A program made the position numbers and the translations under genes. The notes beneath the pieces are model-generated. The model ran no database searches and had not been told where the DNA came from. It worked only from the letters and a program-made list of their open reading frames with translations. Below are positions 33,962-43,052 of a DNA stretch of 64,000 nucleotides, piece by piece. Every line of letters starts with the position of its first letter. The first letter of the stretch is position 1. This stretch comes from Mycobacterium sp. MFM001 (GTDB taxonomy: Bacteria > Actinomycetota > Actinomycetes > Mycobacteriales > Mycobacteriaceae): NCBI RefSeq assembly GCF_003402475.1, contig NZ_BFAB01000014.1, forward strand, positions 1 through 64,000, written 5' to 3'.

Positions 33962-35203
33962 GTGTCCGACACCCTCACCGGCACTACCGATACCGCCTCG
34001 GGCGTACCGGAATATCCGATGGCCCGCGACGGCGGCTGCCCGTTCGCGCCGCCACCGGACGTGATGGCACTCGCGGAAGCCAAACCGCTGTCGCGGGTGC
34101 GGATCTGGGACGGCAGCACACCGTGGCTGATCACGGGCTACGACGAAGTGCGGGCGCTGTTCGCCGACTCCCGGGTCAGCGTCGACGACCGTCGGCCCGG
34201 CTTTCCGCACTGGAACGAGGGCATGCTGTCGACCGTGCACAAGCGCCCCCGGTCGGTGTTCACCTCGGACGCCGAGGAGCACACCCGGTTCCGGCGGATG
34301 CTGTCAAAGCCGTTCACCTTCAAGCGGGTTGAGGGTCTGCGCCCGGTGATCCAGCAGATCACCGACGAGCACATCGACGCGATCCTGGCCGGGCCGCAAC
34401 CCGCCGACATCGTCACCGCCCTGGCCTTACCGGTGCCGTCGCTTGTGATCAGCCAACTGCTGGGTGTGCCGTACGAAGACGCCGAGTTCTTCCAGCGCCA
34501 CGCCAACATCGGGCTTGCCCGCTATGCCACCGGCGAGGACACCGCCAAGGGTGCGGCCGGGCTGGCCAAGTACCTGGCGAACCTGGTCGAGACCAAGATG
34601 GATAACCCGGCCGAGGACGCGGTGTCGGACCTGGCCGAGCGCGTCAAGGCCGGCGAGCTCAGTGTGCGCGAAGCCGCCCAACTGGGCACCGGCCTGCTGA
34701 TCGCCGGGCACGAGACCACCGCCAACATGATCGGGCTCGGGGTGCTGGCGCTGCTGGAAAACCCCGACCAGCTGGCAGCCCTTCGCGACACCGACGACCC
34801 GAAAGTCGTTGCGAACGCTGTCGAAGAGCTGTTGCGCTACCTGTCGATCATCCAGAACGGCCAGCGCCGCGTCGCGATCGAGGACATCGAAATCGCCGGC
34901 GAGACAATCCGGGCCGGCGAGGGCATCATCATCGATCTGGCGCCGGCGAACTGGGACGCCAAGGTCTACCCCGAGCCGGCCGAGCTCGACGTGACCCGCG
35001 AGGGCGCAGGTCAGCACGTCGCGTTCGGCTACGGCAGACATCAATGCGTGGGCCAGCAGCTCGCCCGCGCCGAACTGCAGATCGTCTTTCACACACTGCT
35101 GCGCCGCATCCCGACATTGCGGCTCGCCGTGCCGATCGAGGAGATTCCGTTCAAACACGACCGCCTCGCGTACGGCGTCTACGAACTTCCGGTGGCCTGG
35201 TGA
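33962..35203 (+). CDS. Cytochrome P450
   Basis: The 413-residue soluble bacterial P450 has an I-helix oxygen motif AGHETTANM, K-helix EELLR (ExxR), and heme-binding FGYGRHQCVG with Cys362 as the axial ligand. Three bases after the ferredoxin stop, with a GTG start. It presumably hydroxylates the substrate of this operon. I cannot assign a CYP family or substrate from sequence alone. Confidence 0.9.
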   Translation: MSDTLTGTTDTASGVPEYPMARDGGCPFAPPPDVMALAEAKPLSRVRIWDGSTPWLITGYDEVRALFADSRVSVDDRRPGFPHWNEGMLSTVHKRPRSVFTSDAEEHTRFRRMLSKPFTFKRVEGLRPVIQQITDEHIDAILAGPQPADIVTALALPVPSLVISQLLGVPYEDAEFFQRHANIGLARYATGEDTAKGAAGLAKYLANLVETKMDNPAEDAVSDLAERVKAGELSVREAAQLGTGLLIAGHETTANMIGLGVLALLENPDQLAALRDTDDPKVVANAVEELLRYLSIIQNGQRRVAIEDIEIAGETIRAGEGIIIDLAPANWDAKVYPEPAELDVTREGAGQHVAFGYGRHQCVGQQLARAELQIVFHTLLRRIPTLRLAVPIEEIPFKHDRLAYGVYELPVAW

Positions 35204-35248
35204 GATGACTACCCTCAAACCCGAGCCGATCCGATTGGAGGATCAATC

Positions 35249-36412
35249 ATGACGAGCACCGTCTCGCTCTACCCGCCCGAAGGTTACGGCGCCCCCAAGG
35301 ATCGGCGCGGACACGCCGACCTCGGCAACGTCGGCCTGCCCGAAGGCACAGTGGTTTTCTCTGCGGACAACCACATTTCGCTGGCCGAGGACATCTTCTA
35401 CGAGCGCTTCCCGGAGAACCTCAAAGACAAGGCGCCGCGCATCTGGTACGAGGACGGCGCCTATCAGGTCGGCCGCAAGGGGCAGTCGTTCCTGCCGGGC
35501 GATTTCAGCGCGGTGCTGATGCAATACGACGATCTGCCGGGCGCCGGCAGCACCAACATCGAGGCACGCATCCAGGAGCTGCACGACGACGGCGTCGAGA
35601 AGGAGCTGGCGTTCCCCAACGCGATCCTGGCGCTGTTCCACTACCCGGACAAGGAACTTCGCGAGCTCGCCTTCCGCATCTACAACGAGTACATCGCCGA
35701 GCTGCAGGAGCGCTCCGGCGGTCACTTCTACGGCGCGGGCCTGATCAACTGGTGGGATCCGAAGGGCACCCGCCGGACACTCGCCGAGCTGAAATCGTTG
35801 GGCCTCAAGACATTCCTGCTGCCGTTGAACCCGGGCAAGGACGACGACGGCAACATCATCGACTACGCAAGTGATGCGATGAGCCCCGTGTGGGACGAAA
35901 TCGAGGAGTCCGGGCTGCCGGTCACCCACCACATCGGCGAGACTCCGCCGAAAACGCCGTGCGCGTTCAACAGTGTGGTGGTCGGCATGATGATCAACAT
36001 CGACGGGTTCCGGGAGACGTTCTCCAAGTACATCTTCGCCGGTATCCTCGATCGCCACCCCAATCTGCGGATCGGGTGGTTCGAGGGCGGGATCGCCTGG
36101 GTGCCATGGGCTCTGCAGGACGCCGAGCACCTGGTCGCATCGTATCAGCACATGTTCAACCGGCCGGTCGAGCATGACGTGCGCTACTACTGGGACAAGC
36201 ACATGAGCGCGTCGTTCATGGTGGACCCGCTGGGCCTGCAGCTGATCGACAAGATCGGTGTCGACAAGGTGATGTGGTCTTCCGACTATCCGCACAACGA
36301 AAGCACGTACGGCTATTCGGAGAAGTCGCTGGCCGCGGTCGTCGACGCCGTCGGGCCGGAAGCCGCCGCAAAGATCGTCAGCGGCAACATCACCGAGTTC
36401 CTTGGTCTGTAA
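35249..36412 (+). CDS. Amidohydrolase-family (type 2, decarboxylase-like) protein
   Basis: The 387-residue TIM-barrel metal hydrolase of the Amidohydro_2 group has VVFSADNHIS (HxH-like start with second His as Ser), VTHHIGE, HPNLRIGWFEGG, and WSSDYPHNES with the conserved Asp. Proteins of this group hydrolyse amides or lactones, or decarboxylate aromatic acids. TTGGAGG precedes the ATG at good spacing. It is the fourth gene of the TetR-led operon. A larger relative is encoded at 60558. Confidence 0.75.
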   Translation: MTSTVSLYPPEGYGAPKDRRGHADLGNVGLPEGTVVFSADNHISLAEDIFYERFPENLKDKAPRIWYEDGAYQVGRKGQSFLPGDFSAVLMQYDDLPGAGSTNIEARIQELHDDGVEKELAFPNAILALFHYPDKELRELAFRIYNEYIAELQERSGGHFYGAGLINWWDPKGTRRTLAELKSLGLKTFLLPLNPGKDDDGNIIDYASDAMSPVWDEIEESGLPVTHHIGETPPKTPCAFNSVVVGMMINIDGFRETFSKYIFAGILDRHPNLRIGWFEGGIAWVPWALQDAEHLVASYQHMFNRPVEHDVRYYWDKHMSASFMVDPLGLQLIDKIGVDKVMWSSDYPHNESTYGYSEKSLAAVVDAVGPEAAAKIVSGNITEFLGL

Positions 36413-36421
36413 GGCGGTTTC

Positions 36422-37660
36422 GTGACGACGTTTATGCAGGCTCCGCCGTCTGCGCTGCAGATCCCGGATACCCCGGACCTTGACCGGATGCGTTCGGAGA
36501 CTGGTGCGCGGCTGCGTGCGGCGATGGCCGACCGCGGGGTGGACGCGTTGATCCTGTTGGGCAACAACAACGTCGTCTATGCCACCGGGGCTAGCTGGCC
36601 GTTGGGTGACGCTGGGTTGTCCTACGTCGAGCGCCCGGTCGCGGTGGTGCGCGCCGACGATCCCTGGCCGCACCTGTTCCTGCCGTTCCGCGAGGGCACG
36701 TCGTCGGAGTCGGGGCTGCCCGCCGACCATCTGCACGGCCCGGTGTATCTGGAATTCGACGAGGGCGTGGAAAGCTTCGCGCGCACCGTCGCCGAACTGG
36801 TTCCCGCGAACGCGGTTGTCGCCGTTGACGAATTGACCGGGGCGATGCGGCGCGCGCAGCAGCGGCTGTTCCGGGCCGGCCGGCCCGTCGACGCTGCCCA
36901 GGTGATCGGCGCCGCCAAGCTCATCAAGACGCCCGACGAGCTGGCCTGCATTCGCACTGCATGCCGGATCACCGACCAGGCGATGGTCGACGTGCAGGCC
37001 GCACTCGCGCCGGGCATTCGGCAGATCGACCTGTCGGCGAGCTTCCTGCGCCGCGCGTTCGAGCTGGGCGCGATGGCCAGCATGCTGGAGCCGATCTGGC
37101 AGGTGATGCCTTCGAGCAAGGCCGACGGCGTGTGGACCACTCACGGTGATTTAGCGTTGCCGCTGTTGACAACTGAGCGTGAACTGACCGCCGGCGACGT
37201 GCTGTGGACCGATGTGTCCATCACCTACGCCGGCTACTGCTCGGACTTCGGCCGCACCTGGGTAGTCGGCCGCGAGCCGACACCGCGCCAGCAGGCGCAG
37301 TTCCATCGGTGGCAGGAGATCATGACCGCGGTGCTCGAGGTGACCCGACCCGGCGCCACCGCGGCCGAGTTGGGCCGGGCTGCGACGAAGGCCAACGGGG
37401 GCACCAGACCGTGGCTGCCGCACTTCTACCTGGGCCACGGGATCGGTGTGAACGCCGCCGAAACACCCATGATCGGAACCGATCTGGGCGACGAGTTCGA
37501 CGAGAACTTCGTGTTCGAGCCGGGAATGGTGCTGGTGCTCGAGCCAGTGGTGTGGGAGGACGGCACCGGCGGTTATCGCAGCGAAGAGATCATCGTCATC
37601 ACCGAGGAAGGCTGGATCCGGTTGACCGACTACCCCTATGACCCCTATGGGGCGCGCTGA
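36422..37660 (+). CDS. M24-family metallopeptidase (Xaa-Pro dipeptidase/creatinase fold)
   Basis: The 412-residue protein has the creatinase-type N-terminal domain and a pita-bread C-terminal domain. All five metal ligands are visible: Asp264, Asp275 (CSDFGRTW), His339 (LGHGIG), Glu374 (LEPVVWED) and Glu388 (RSEE). It should be a working di-metal enzyme that cleaves an imide, amide or C-N bond. The GTG at 36422 follows the amidohydrolase by nine bases. It is followed at once by a paralogue that lost the metal ligands. Confidence 0.82.
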   Translation: MTTFMQAPPSALQIPDTPDLDRMRSETGARLRAAMADRGVDALILLGNNNVVYATGASWPLGDAGLSYVERPVAVVRADDPWPHLFLPFREGTSSESGLPADHLHGPVYLEFDEGVESFARTVAELVPANAVVAVDELTGAMRRAQQRLFRAGRPVDAAQVIGAAKLIKTPDELACIRTACRITDQAMVDVQAALAPGIRQIDLSASFLRRAFELGAMASMLEPIWQVMPSSKADGVWTTHGDLALPLLTTERELTAGDVLWTDVSITYAGYCSDFGRTWVVGREPTPRQQAQFHRWQEIMTAVLEVTRPGATAAELGRAATKANGGTRPWLPHFYLGHGIGVNAAETPMIGTDLGDEFDENFVFEPGMVLVLEPVVWEDGTGGYRSEEIIVITEEGWIRLTDYPYDPYGAR

Positions 37661-38790
37661 TGGCCACTGAGGTTCTGCCCGACGACCGGGCGCTGCGGTC
37701 CGGGCGTCGCGAGCGCGCGCTGGCCCAGATGGAAGCAAACGATCTCGACGTGCTGGTGCTCGGGCGGCAAGCCAACGTGCGTTATGTCGCCGGGGCACCG
37801 CAACTGTGGGTGGCTGGCACGCGCCCGTTCGGACCGACCTGTGTTGTCGTCCGGGCGACAGGGGCGATCCACCTGCTGTCCACCTGGGACGAGGGCGTTC
37901 CGGACGACATCCCGCACGAGAACCTCTACGGCATCGCCTGGAACCCGATGAACACCATCTCGGTGCTGCAGGGCATCGACGGCGCCGCTGACGCGAAACG
38001 TGTTGGCACCGACGCACTTTCCCCAGGCTTCGCCCAGTTGTTGCCGGTGGCTTTCCCTAACGCGGAGTTGGTGGACGGCGAGGCGGCCATGCGTGCCGCC
38101 CGTCGCATCAAGACCGCCGAGGAGGTGGTCGCGCTGCGCGAGGCCATCCGCGTCGCCGAGCACGCGCTGGCCGCTGCGGTTACCGAGCTGCGCCCCGGCG
38201 TCGCCGAAAAGACCTTGGCCGGCGTCCTGTTGGAGGCCATGACGGCCGGCGGCGTGAGCACTCCGTCGACACAGGACGCCGCGTGGGTGACGTCGCGGGA
38301 GCACCCGTGGCGGCGCGGCAGCGACGACGGGCGCGTGCAGGCCGGCGACCTGGTGGCGTTCTCTGCGGGCGTGCTCGGCGGCGGCTATACCGGAGAGGTC
38401 GGGCGCACCTGGCCCGTCGGCGAATCCGATGGCGCCGCCGACCTGTACCGCCGCTGGGATTTGTTGTGGGGCAGGCTGTACGAGACGTGCCAACCGGGCG
38501 CGCCGGCCGCGGAGCTGCTGTCCGCGTATCACGCCGCGGGCGAGCCGCTGCCGCCGATGCCGGTGGCGCGCGGGTTGGGCATGGGCTTCGACCCGCCGGT
38601 GGTGTCGGCGCATTTGCCGGCCACCGCAGCCGAGGAACACCTCGAGGCCGGCATGGTGCTGGCGGTCACCGGCTACGTCTGGGAACGCGGCGTCGGCGCG
38701 GTGTTCGGCCGAGAGGCGGTGCTGGTCACGGCCGACGGCCCCGAGGTGCTGACGTCGAGCCCGTCGTGGCAAGGCGTAGTCCATGCCTGA
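37660..38790 (+). CDS. M24-fold paralogue lacking most metal ligands (pseudopeptidase)
   Basis: This 376-residue protein has the same two-domain fold as its upstream neighbour. Aligned by eye, the five metal positions read Ser235, Glu246, Met (in GLGMGFD), Thr (in LAVTGYVW) and Arg, against Asp, Asp, His, Glu, Glu in the active copy. GEVGRTW and WERG remain. It is therefore unlikely to bind two metals. It may be a structural partner of the active copy or use a different chemistry. Its start overlaps the previous stop by one base (TGATG). Confidence 0.78.
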   Translation: MATEVLPDDRALRSGRRERALAQMEANDLDVLVLGRQANVRYVAGAPQLWVAGTRPFGPTCVVVRATGAIHLLSTWDEGVPDDIPHENLYGIAWNPMNTISVLQGIDGAADAKRVGTDALSPGFAQLLPVAFPNAELVDGEAAMRAARRIKTAEEVVALREAIRVAEHALAAAVTELRPGVAEKTLAGVLLEAMTAGGVSTPSTQDAAWVTSREHPWRRGSDDGRVQAGDLVAFSAGVLGGGYTGEVGRTWPVGESDGAADLYRRWDLLWGRLYETCQPGAPAAELLSAYHAAGEPLPPMPVARGLGMGFDPPVVSAHLPATAAEEHLEAGMVLAVTGYVWERGVGAVFGREAVLVTADGPEVLTSSPSWQGVVHA

Positions 38791-39742
38791 CAAGGCTCCT
38801 CCGCCAGAAGAGATCATCCGCTACGCGAAGGACCCGAAGACCAAGATCGCGACGATCACGTTCGACCGTCCCGAGTTTCTCAACGCGCCCACCGTGGCGG
38901 CGCGGCTTCGCTACGCCGATCTGCTGCGCGGCGCCAATGTCGACGACGACGTCAAGGTGGTGGTGATCCGCGGCGTGGGCGACGACTTCGGCAGCGGCGC
39001 CGACCTGCCCGAGTTCATGGAAGGCCAGGATTCGCCCGCCTTCCGGCTCGCCGAGCTGCGGCTGGACGACGATGCTGTTAAATACCCGCCGAAGGGGTCG
39101 TTTCGCCACGGCGCCACGATCAGCGCGTGGTACGCGAATTCGCAAGCCGGCAACCGAGCGCTTCAGGAATTCAAGAAAATCAGCATCGTCGAGGCGAAAG
39201 GATACTGCTACGGCTGGCATTTCTATCAGGCCGCCGACGCCGACCTGGTGATCGCCTCCGACGACGCGCTGTTCGGTCACCCGTCGTTCCGCTATTACGG
39301 CTGGGGACCGCGAATGTGGACCTGGGTCCAGACGATGGGGCTGCGCAAATTTCAGGAAATGGTCTTCACCGGAAGGCCTTTCACCGCCGACGAGATGTTC
39401 GGTTGCAACTTCCTGAACAAGGTCGTGCCGCGCGACGAGCTGGAGGCCGAGGTCGACAAGTATGCGCTGGCGTGCGCGCGTAACCGGCCCACCGACACCG
39501 TCTTCATGCAGAAGATGTTCTTCGAGGTGGTCAAGCAGTACCAGGGCGAATACATGGGCAGCCTGCTGAGCGCGTTCTTCGAGTCGATGGGCAGCGGTGT
39601 CACCCCCGACGGGGACGATCTGATGCTCGACGACGCCATCGACAGCGGCCTGGGCGACGCGGTCAAAGACAACGACAGCAAGTTTCCGCCGGAGTTTCGG
39701 TTGAGCAAGTCCAGCCGCAAGAAGAACAAGAAGAAGGGGTAG
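38783..39742 (+). CDS. Atypical enoyl-CoA hydratase/isomerase (crotonase) family protein
   Basis: A 319-residue crotonase-fold protein: IATITFDRPEFLNAP, GVGDDFGSGADLPEF (first oxyanion loop), GYCYGWHFYQAADADLVIA and FGHPSFRYYGWGP. The two glutamates of true hydratases (in GGGCE and GQPEI) are replaced by non-acidic residues, so simple hydration is unlikely. A 60-residue insertion and the lysine-rich end SSRKKNKKKG are unusual. It overlaps the previous gene by eight bases. Likely a CoA-ester hydrolase, lyase or ring-cleaving crotonase acting on the product of the next gene's CoA transferase. Confidence 0.72.
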   Translation: MPDKAPPPEEIIRYAKDPKTKIATITFDRPEFLNAPTVAARLRYADLLRGANVDDDVKVVVIRGVGDDFGSGADLPEFMEGQDSPAFRLAELRLDDDAVKYPPKGSFRHGATISAWYANSQAGNRALQEFKKISIVEAKGYCYGWHFYQAADADLVIASDDALFGHPSFRYYGWGPRMWTWVQTMGLRKFQEMVFTGRPFTADEMFGCNFLNKVVPRDELEAEVDKYALACARNRPTDTVFMQKMFFEVVKQYQGEYMGSLLSAFFESMGSGVTPDGDDLMLDDAIDSGLGDAVKDNDSKFPPEFRLSKSSRKKNKKKG

Positions 39743-39745
39743 CCG

Positions 39746-42133
39746 GTGGAGCCGCTGAACGGCTACACGGTCGTCGACCTTTCCAGCGGTATCGCGGGCG
39801 CCTATTGCACCAAACTGCTGGCCGACGGCGGTGCCCGGGTGATCAAAGTCGAGTCGCCGCAAGCAGATCCGCTGCGCCGATGGTCGGCCTCGGGCGCTCA
39901 CATCGAAACCGACGGCGCGCTGTTCAGCTTCCTGGCTTGCTCCAAGCACAGTGTCGTCGCCGACCCCGCGACCGACGTCGACTTCGTGAACGAACTGCTG
40001 GCATCGGCGGACGCCGTGGTGTGGTCGTGCGGTTCGACAATCGCGGACGCATTCGAACCGGCTGAGATGCACCGCGCCCACCCGCATCTGGTAGTCACCG
40101 CGATCACACCATTCGGGCTGGAGGGTCCGTGGCGCGACCGCGCTGCCACCGAATTCACCCTGCAGGCCTGGTCGGGCGGAATCGTCGGGCTGGGCCGTGG
40201 ATCACCTGATCGCGCACCGGTGTTCGTCGGCGGGCAGGTCGGGGAATACTTCGCAGGCGCCTATGCCAGTGCCGCGACGCTGACCTTTCTTCAGCGCGGC
40301 GGTCAGCTCATAGATCTGTCCATGCTGGAAACGGCGATCCTGGGCCTCACCTATTACCCGGTCACGTATTTCGAAATGCTGGGCCGGCCGTGGCGGGACG
40401 CCCGCAAGCTCACCGTCCCGGGTATCGCCCGCGCCAAGGACGGCCTGGTCGACGTCGGCTGTGGAACCGCGCAGCAGTGGTTCGACCTGTGCGCGATGAC
40501 CGGTCACCAGGAGTGGATCGACGAGGACTCGCCGCTGTCGATCACCGAGCAGGCCAACGAGAAGGCCGACGAGATCTATGAATGGGTGGCGAGCCAGACC
40601 GTCGACGAGACCCGCGAGCTGGCCACCGCATTCCGGATCCCGAACGCGCCGGTGGCCAACGGCGCCAACATCACCGGCCTGGACCACTTCCAGCATCGCC
40701 GGTCGTTCACCACGAATCCCCGCGACGGGTTCTGCCGGCCCGACCACCCTTACCGCATGACGCCGGCGTTTCTGCGTGCGCCGCAGCCCGCGCCGCGGCT
40801 CGGTGAGCACACCGCACAGTACCGTCAAGCCCCTGGCCCGGCACGGCAGCCTTCCGGGTCAACTTCGGATCGCTTGCCGTTCAATGGCTTACGCGTGCTG
40901 GACATGACGACGTTCTGGGCCGGTCCATGTTGCACGCATTATCTGGCGATGCTCGGAGCCGAGGTCATCCACGTGGAGTCCACCAGCAAGCCCGACGGCA
41001 CCCGACTGATCGCGGGCGTCCCGACGAGCGAAGACCAATGGTGGGAACGCTCACCGATCTTCTCGGGCCTGAACACCAACAAGAGAGGCGTGACGCTGGA
41101 CCTGCAGACGTCTGCGGGACGAGATCTTCTGCGCCGGTTCATCGCAACGTCCGACGTGATCGTCGAGAACTTCACGCCGCGGGTGCTCGACCAGATCGGT
41201 GTGGATTTTGCCGCCGTCCAAAAGCTGCGGTCCGACGCAATCCTGTTGCGCATGCCCGGATTCGGGCTCGACGGGCCGTGGCGCGACAACCCCGCGTTCG
41301 CCTACGTGATCGAGGCCGCGTCGGGGCTGAGCTGGTTGACCGGCTATCCCGACCGCAACCCCTACGAGCCCTACTCGGTCGGCGATCCCAACGCGGGAGT
41401 GCATGCGCTCAACGCGCTGCTGCTGGCGCTGGAACACCGGCGCCGCACCGGCCAGGGCGTATTGGTCGAAGCCGCAATGGTCGACGCCGCGGTCAACATC
41501 GCCGCCGAGCAGGTCATCGAATACTCGGCCTACGGGGCACTGCTGGAGCGGACAGGCAATCGCGGGCCGACGGCCGCCCCGCAGAACCTCTACCGCACCG
41601 CCGACGTCGACGAATTCGGCCGGCTGGACAGCTGGGTGGCGATCGCCGTGGCCACCGACCAGCAATGGGCAGCCCTGTGTGACGCGCTGGGCCGACCGCA
41701 GTGGGTGACGGACCCGGCGCTGGGCACCGAGGCCGGCCGTCGAGCACACCACGATCTGATCGACGCGCACCTGGCCGCCTGGTGTGAGGACCGCCGCGGC
41801 GACGAGATCGTCGGTCGCCTGTGGGGCGCCGGCGTGCCGGTGGCGAAAGTGATGCAGCCTCACCGGCAGACCGAGTTGCCGCAGTTAGCTTTTCGCGGCT
41901 TTTTCGAACAGGTGGAGCACCCGGTGAACGCCTCGGCTCCGCACAGCACGGTGCCGATGCGCTTGTCCGGCGGGCCGCAGCGATTCCATCGCCAACCCGC
42001 GCCGTTGCTCGGCCAGCACAACCACGAGCTGCTCACCGAACTGGGGCTGACCGACCCGCAGATCGCCGAGCTGGAGGCCGATGGCATCATCGGACGAGCA
42101 CCGGGGGCCGCGAGAAAGGCCAAGGCACAATGA
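39746..42133 (+). CDS. Two-domain CaiB/BaiF family III CoA transferase
   Basis: At 795 residues it is twice the family length. Domain 1 (about 1-370) starts LNGYTVVDLSSGIAGAYCTKLLADGGARVIKVE. Domain 2 (about 380-795) starts FNGLRVLDMTTFWAGPCCTHYLAMLGAEVIHVE. Domain 2 has Asp (VGDPNAG) at the position of the catalytic Asp of formyl-CoA transferase, whereas domain 1 has Glu (VGEYFAG). A fused heterodimer with one or two active sites is likely. It would move CoA onto a carboxylic acid substrate without ATP. The GTG at 39746 is three bases after the crotonase stop. Confidence 0.85.
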   Translation: MEPLNGYTVVDLSSGIAGAYCTKLLADGGARVIKVESPQADPLRRWSASGAHIETDGALFSFLACSKHSVVADPATDVDFVNELLASADAVVWSCGSTIADAFEPAEMHRAHPHLVVTAITPFGLEGPWRDRAATEFTLQAWSGGIVGLGRGSPDRAPVFVGGQVGEYFAGAYASAATLTFLQRGGQLIDLSMLETAILGLTYYPVTYFEMLGRPWRDARKLTVPGIARAKDGLVDVGCGTAQQWFDLCAMTGHQEWIDEDSPLSITEQANEKADEIYEWVASQTVDETRELATAFRIPNAPVANGANITGLDHFQHRRSFTTNPRDGFCRPDHPYRMTPAFLRAPQPAPRLGEHTAQYRQAPGPARQPSGSTSDRLPFNGLRVLDMTTFWAGPCCTHYLAMLGAEVIHVESTSKPDGTRLIAGVPTSEDQWWERSPIFSGLNTNKRGVTLDLQTSAGRDLLRRFIATSDVIVENFTPRVLDQIGVDFAAVQKLRSDAILLRMPGFGLDGPWRDNPAFAYVIEAASGLSWLTGYPDRNPYEPYSVGDPNAGVHALNALLLALEHRRRTGQGVLVEAAMVDAAVNIAAEQVIEYSAYGALLERTGNRGPTAAPQNLYRTADVDEFGRLDSWVAIAVATDQQWAALCDALGRPQWVTDPALGTEAGRRAHHDLIDAHLAAWCEDRRGDEIVGRLWGAGVPVAKVMQPHRQTELPQLAFRGFFEQVEHPVNASAPHSTVPMRLSGGPQRFHRQPAPLLGQHNHELLTELGLTDPQIAELEADGIIGRAPGAARKAKAQ

Positions 42134-42984
42134 AGTTCGGTATTCCGCTGGCCCGCGCGCATCCCGGGGTGTGGCCTGAGTTGACCCGCCGCGCCGAGGA
42201 GCTTGGATTCGAGTCGGTGTGGCTGCCCGAGCATCTGGTGCTGCCCGCCGCGATGAGCGGCAGCCCGCACCACGGCGACACGCACCCGCCGGTGCCGCCG
42301 CAGACGCCGATCTTCGACGCGCTGAACTATTTGTCCTTCCTTGCCGCGCAGACCCGCACCATCCGGCTGGGCACCTACGTCTACAACATCGGTCTGCGCC
42401 ATCCGTTCGTCAGCGCCCGCGCCGCGGCCACCCTCGACATCGTGTCCGGAGGGCGATTCGATTTCGGGGTCGGCGCCAGCTGGCTGCGTGAGGAATGGGA
42501 CGCGGTCGGGCTGGACTTCGACAGCCGCGGTGCCCGCGTCGACGAGGCGCTGCAGGTCTGCCGGGCGCTGTGGACCCAGCCCAGCATCGAACATCACGGC
42601 CGTTTCTTCGATTTCGGCGAAGTCATGTTCGAGCCCAAGCCGGTGCAGCCGGGCGGGCCGCCACTGCACATCGGCGGCGACGCCAAGGCCGCGCTGCGCC
42701 GGGTGGCCCGATTCGGCGACGGCTGGCTGCCGATGAACCACACGTTGGACCGGCTCCCGGACTCGGTGCGCACGCTGACCCGGCTGTGGACCGAGCAGGG
42801 TCGCAGCGGTAAGCCGTCCGTCACCACGTCGGTGCCGATCACGTCCGTGGCCGACGTGCGGCGCGCCGCCGACGCCGGCATCGACCGGCTGATCGTGGCG
42901 CCGTGGCAGCGCACCCGCGAAGCGCTCGACGGGATCGCCAGATTCGCCGACGAGTACATCGCGAAATCCCCTGTGGCAGGCTGA
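42130..42984 (+). CDS. LLM-class oxidoreductase, probably F420-dependent
   Basis: The 284-residue luciferase-like barrel has GFESVWLPEHLVLP, TRTIRLGTYVYNIGLRHP, LSGGRFDFGVGASWLREEW and PLHIGGDAKAALRRVARFGDGW, the pattern of mycobacterial F420-dependent enzymes. The ATG at 42130 overlaps the CoA transferase stop. It is the final gene of the nine-gene TetR-led operon. It probably does hydride transfer to or from a ketone, alcohol or enoyl group. Confidence 0.78.
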   Translation: MKFGIPLARAHPGVWPELTRRAEELGFESVWLPEHLVLPAAMSGSPHHGDTHPPVPPQTPIFDALNYLSFLAAQTRTIRLGTYVYNIGLRHPFVSARAAATLDIVSGGRFDFGVGASWLREEWDAVGLDFDSRGARVDEALQVCRALWTQPSIEHHGRFFDFGEVMFEPKPVQPGGPPLHIGGDAKAALRRVARFGDGWLPMNHTLDRLPDSVRTLTRLWTEQGRSGKPSVTTSVPITSVADVRRAADAGIDRLIVAPWQRTREALDGIARFADEYIAKSPVAG

Positions 42985-43052
42985 TTTCGTGGCGATCGGC
43001 CCCTCCGACATTCAGCTGGCCGGCAGACCGGGCAGCCCAAGCTGGGACCCGG

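Noticed and set aside
35243..37144. 633-residue minus-strand frame opposite the amidohydrolase and M24 genes
   Set aside because: Low-complexity composition, no recognisable fold, and both genes it opposes have clear motifs and ribosome sites.
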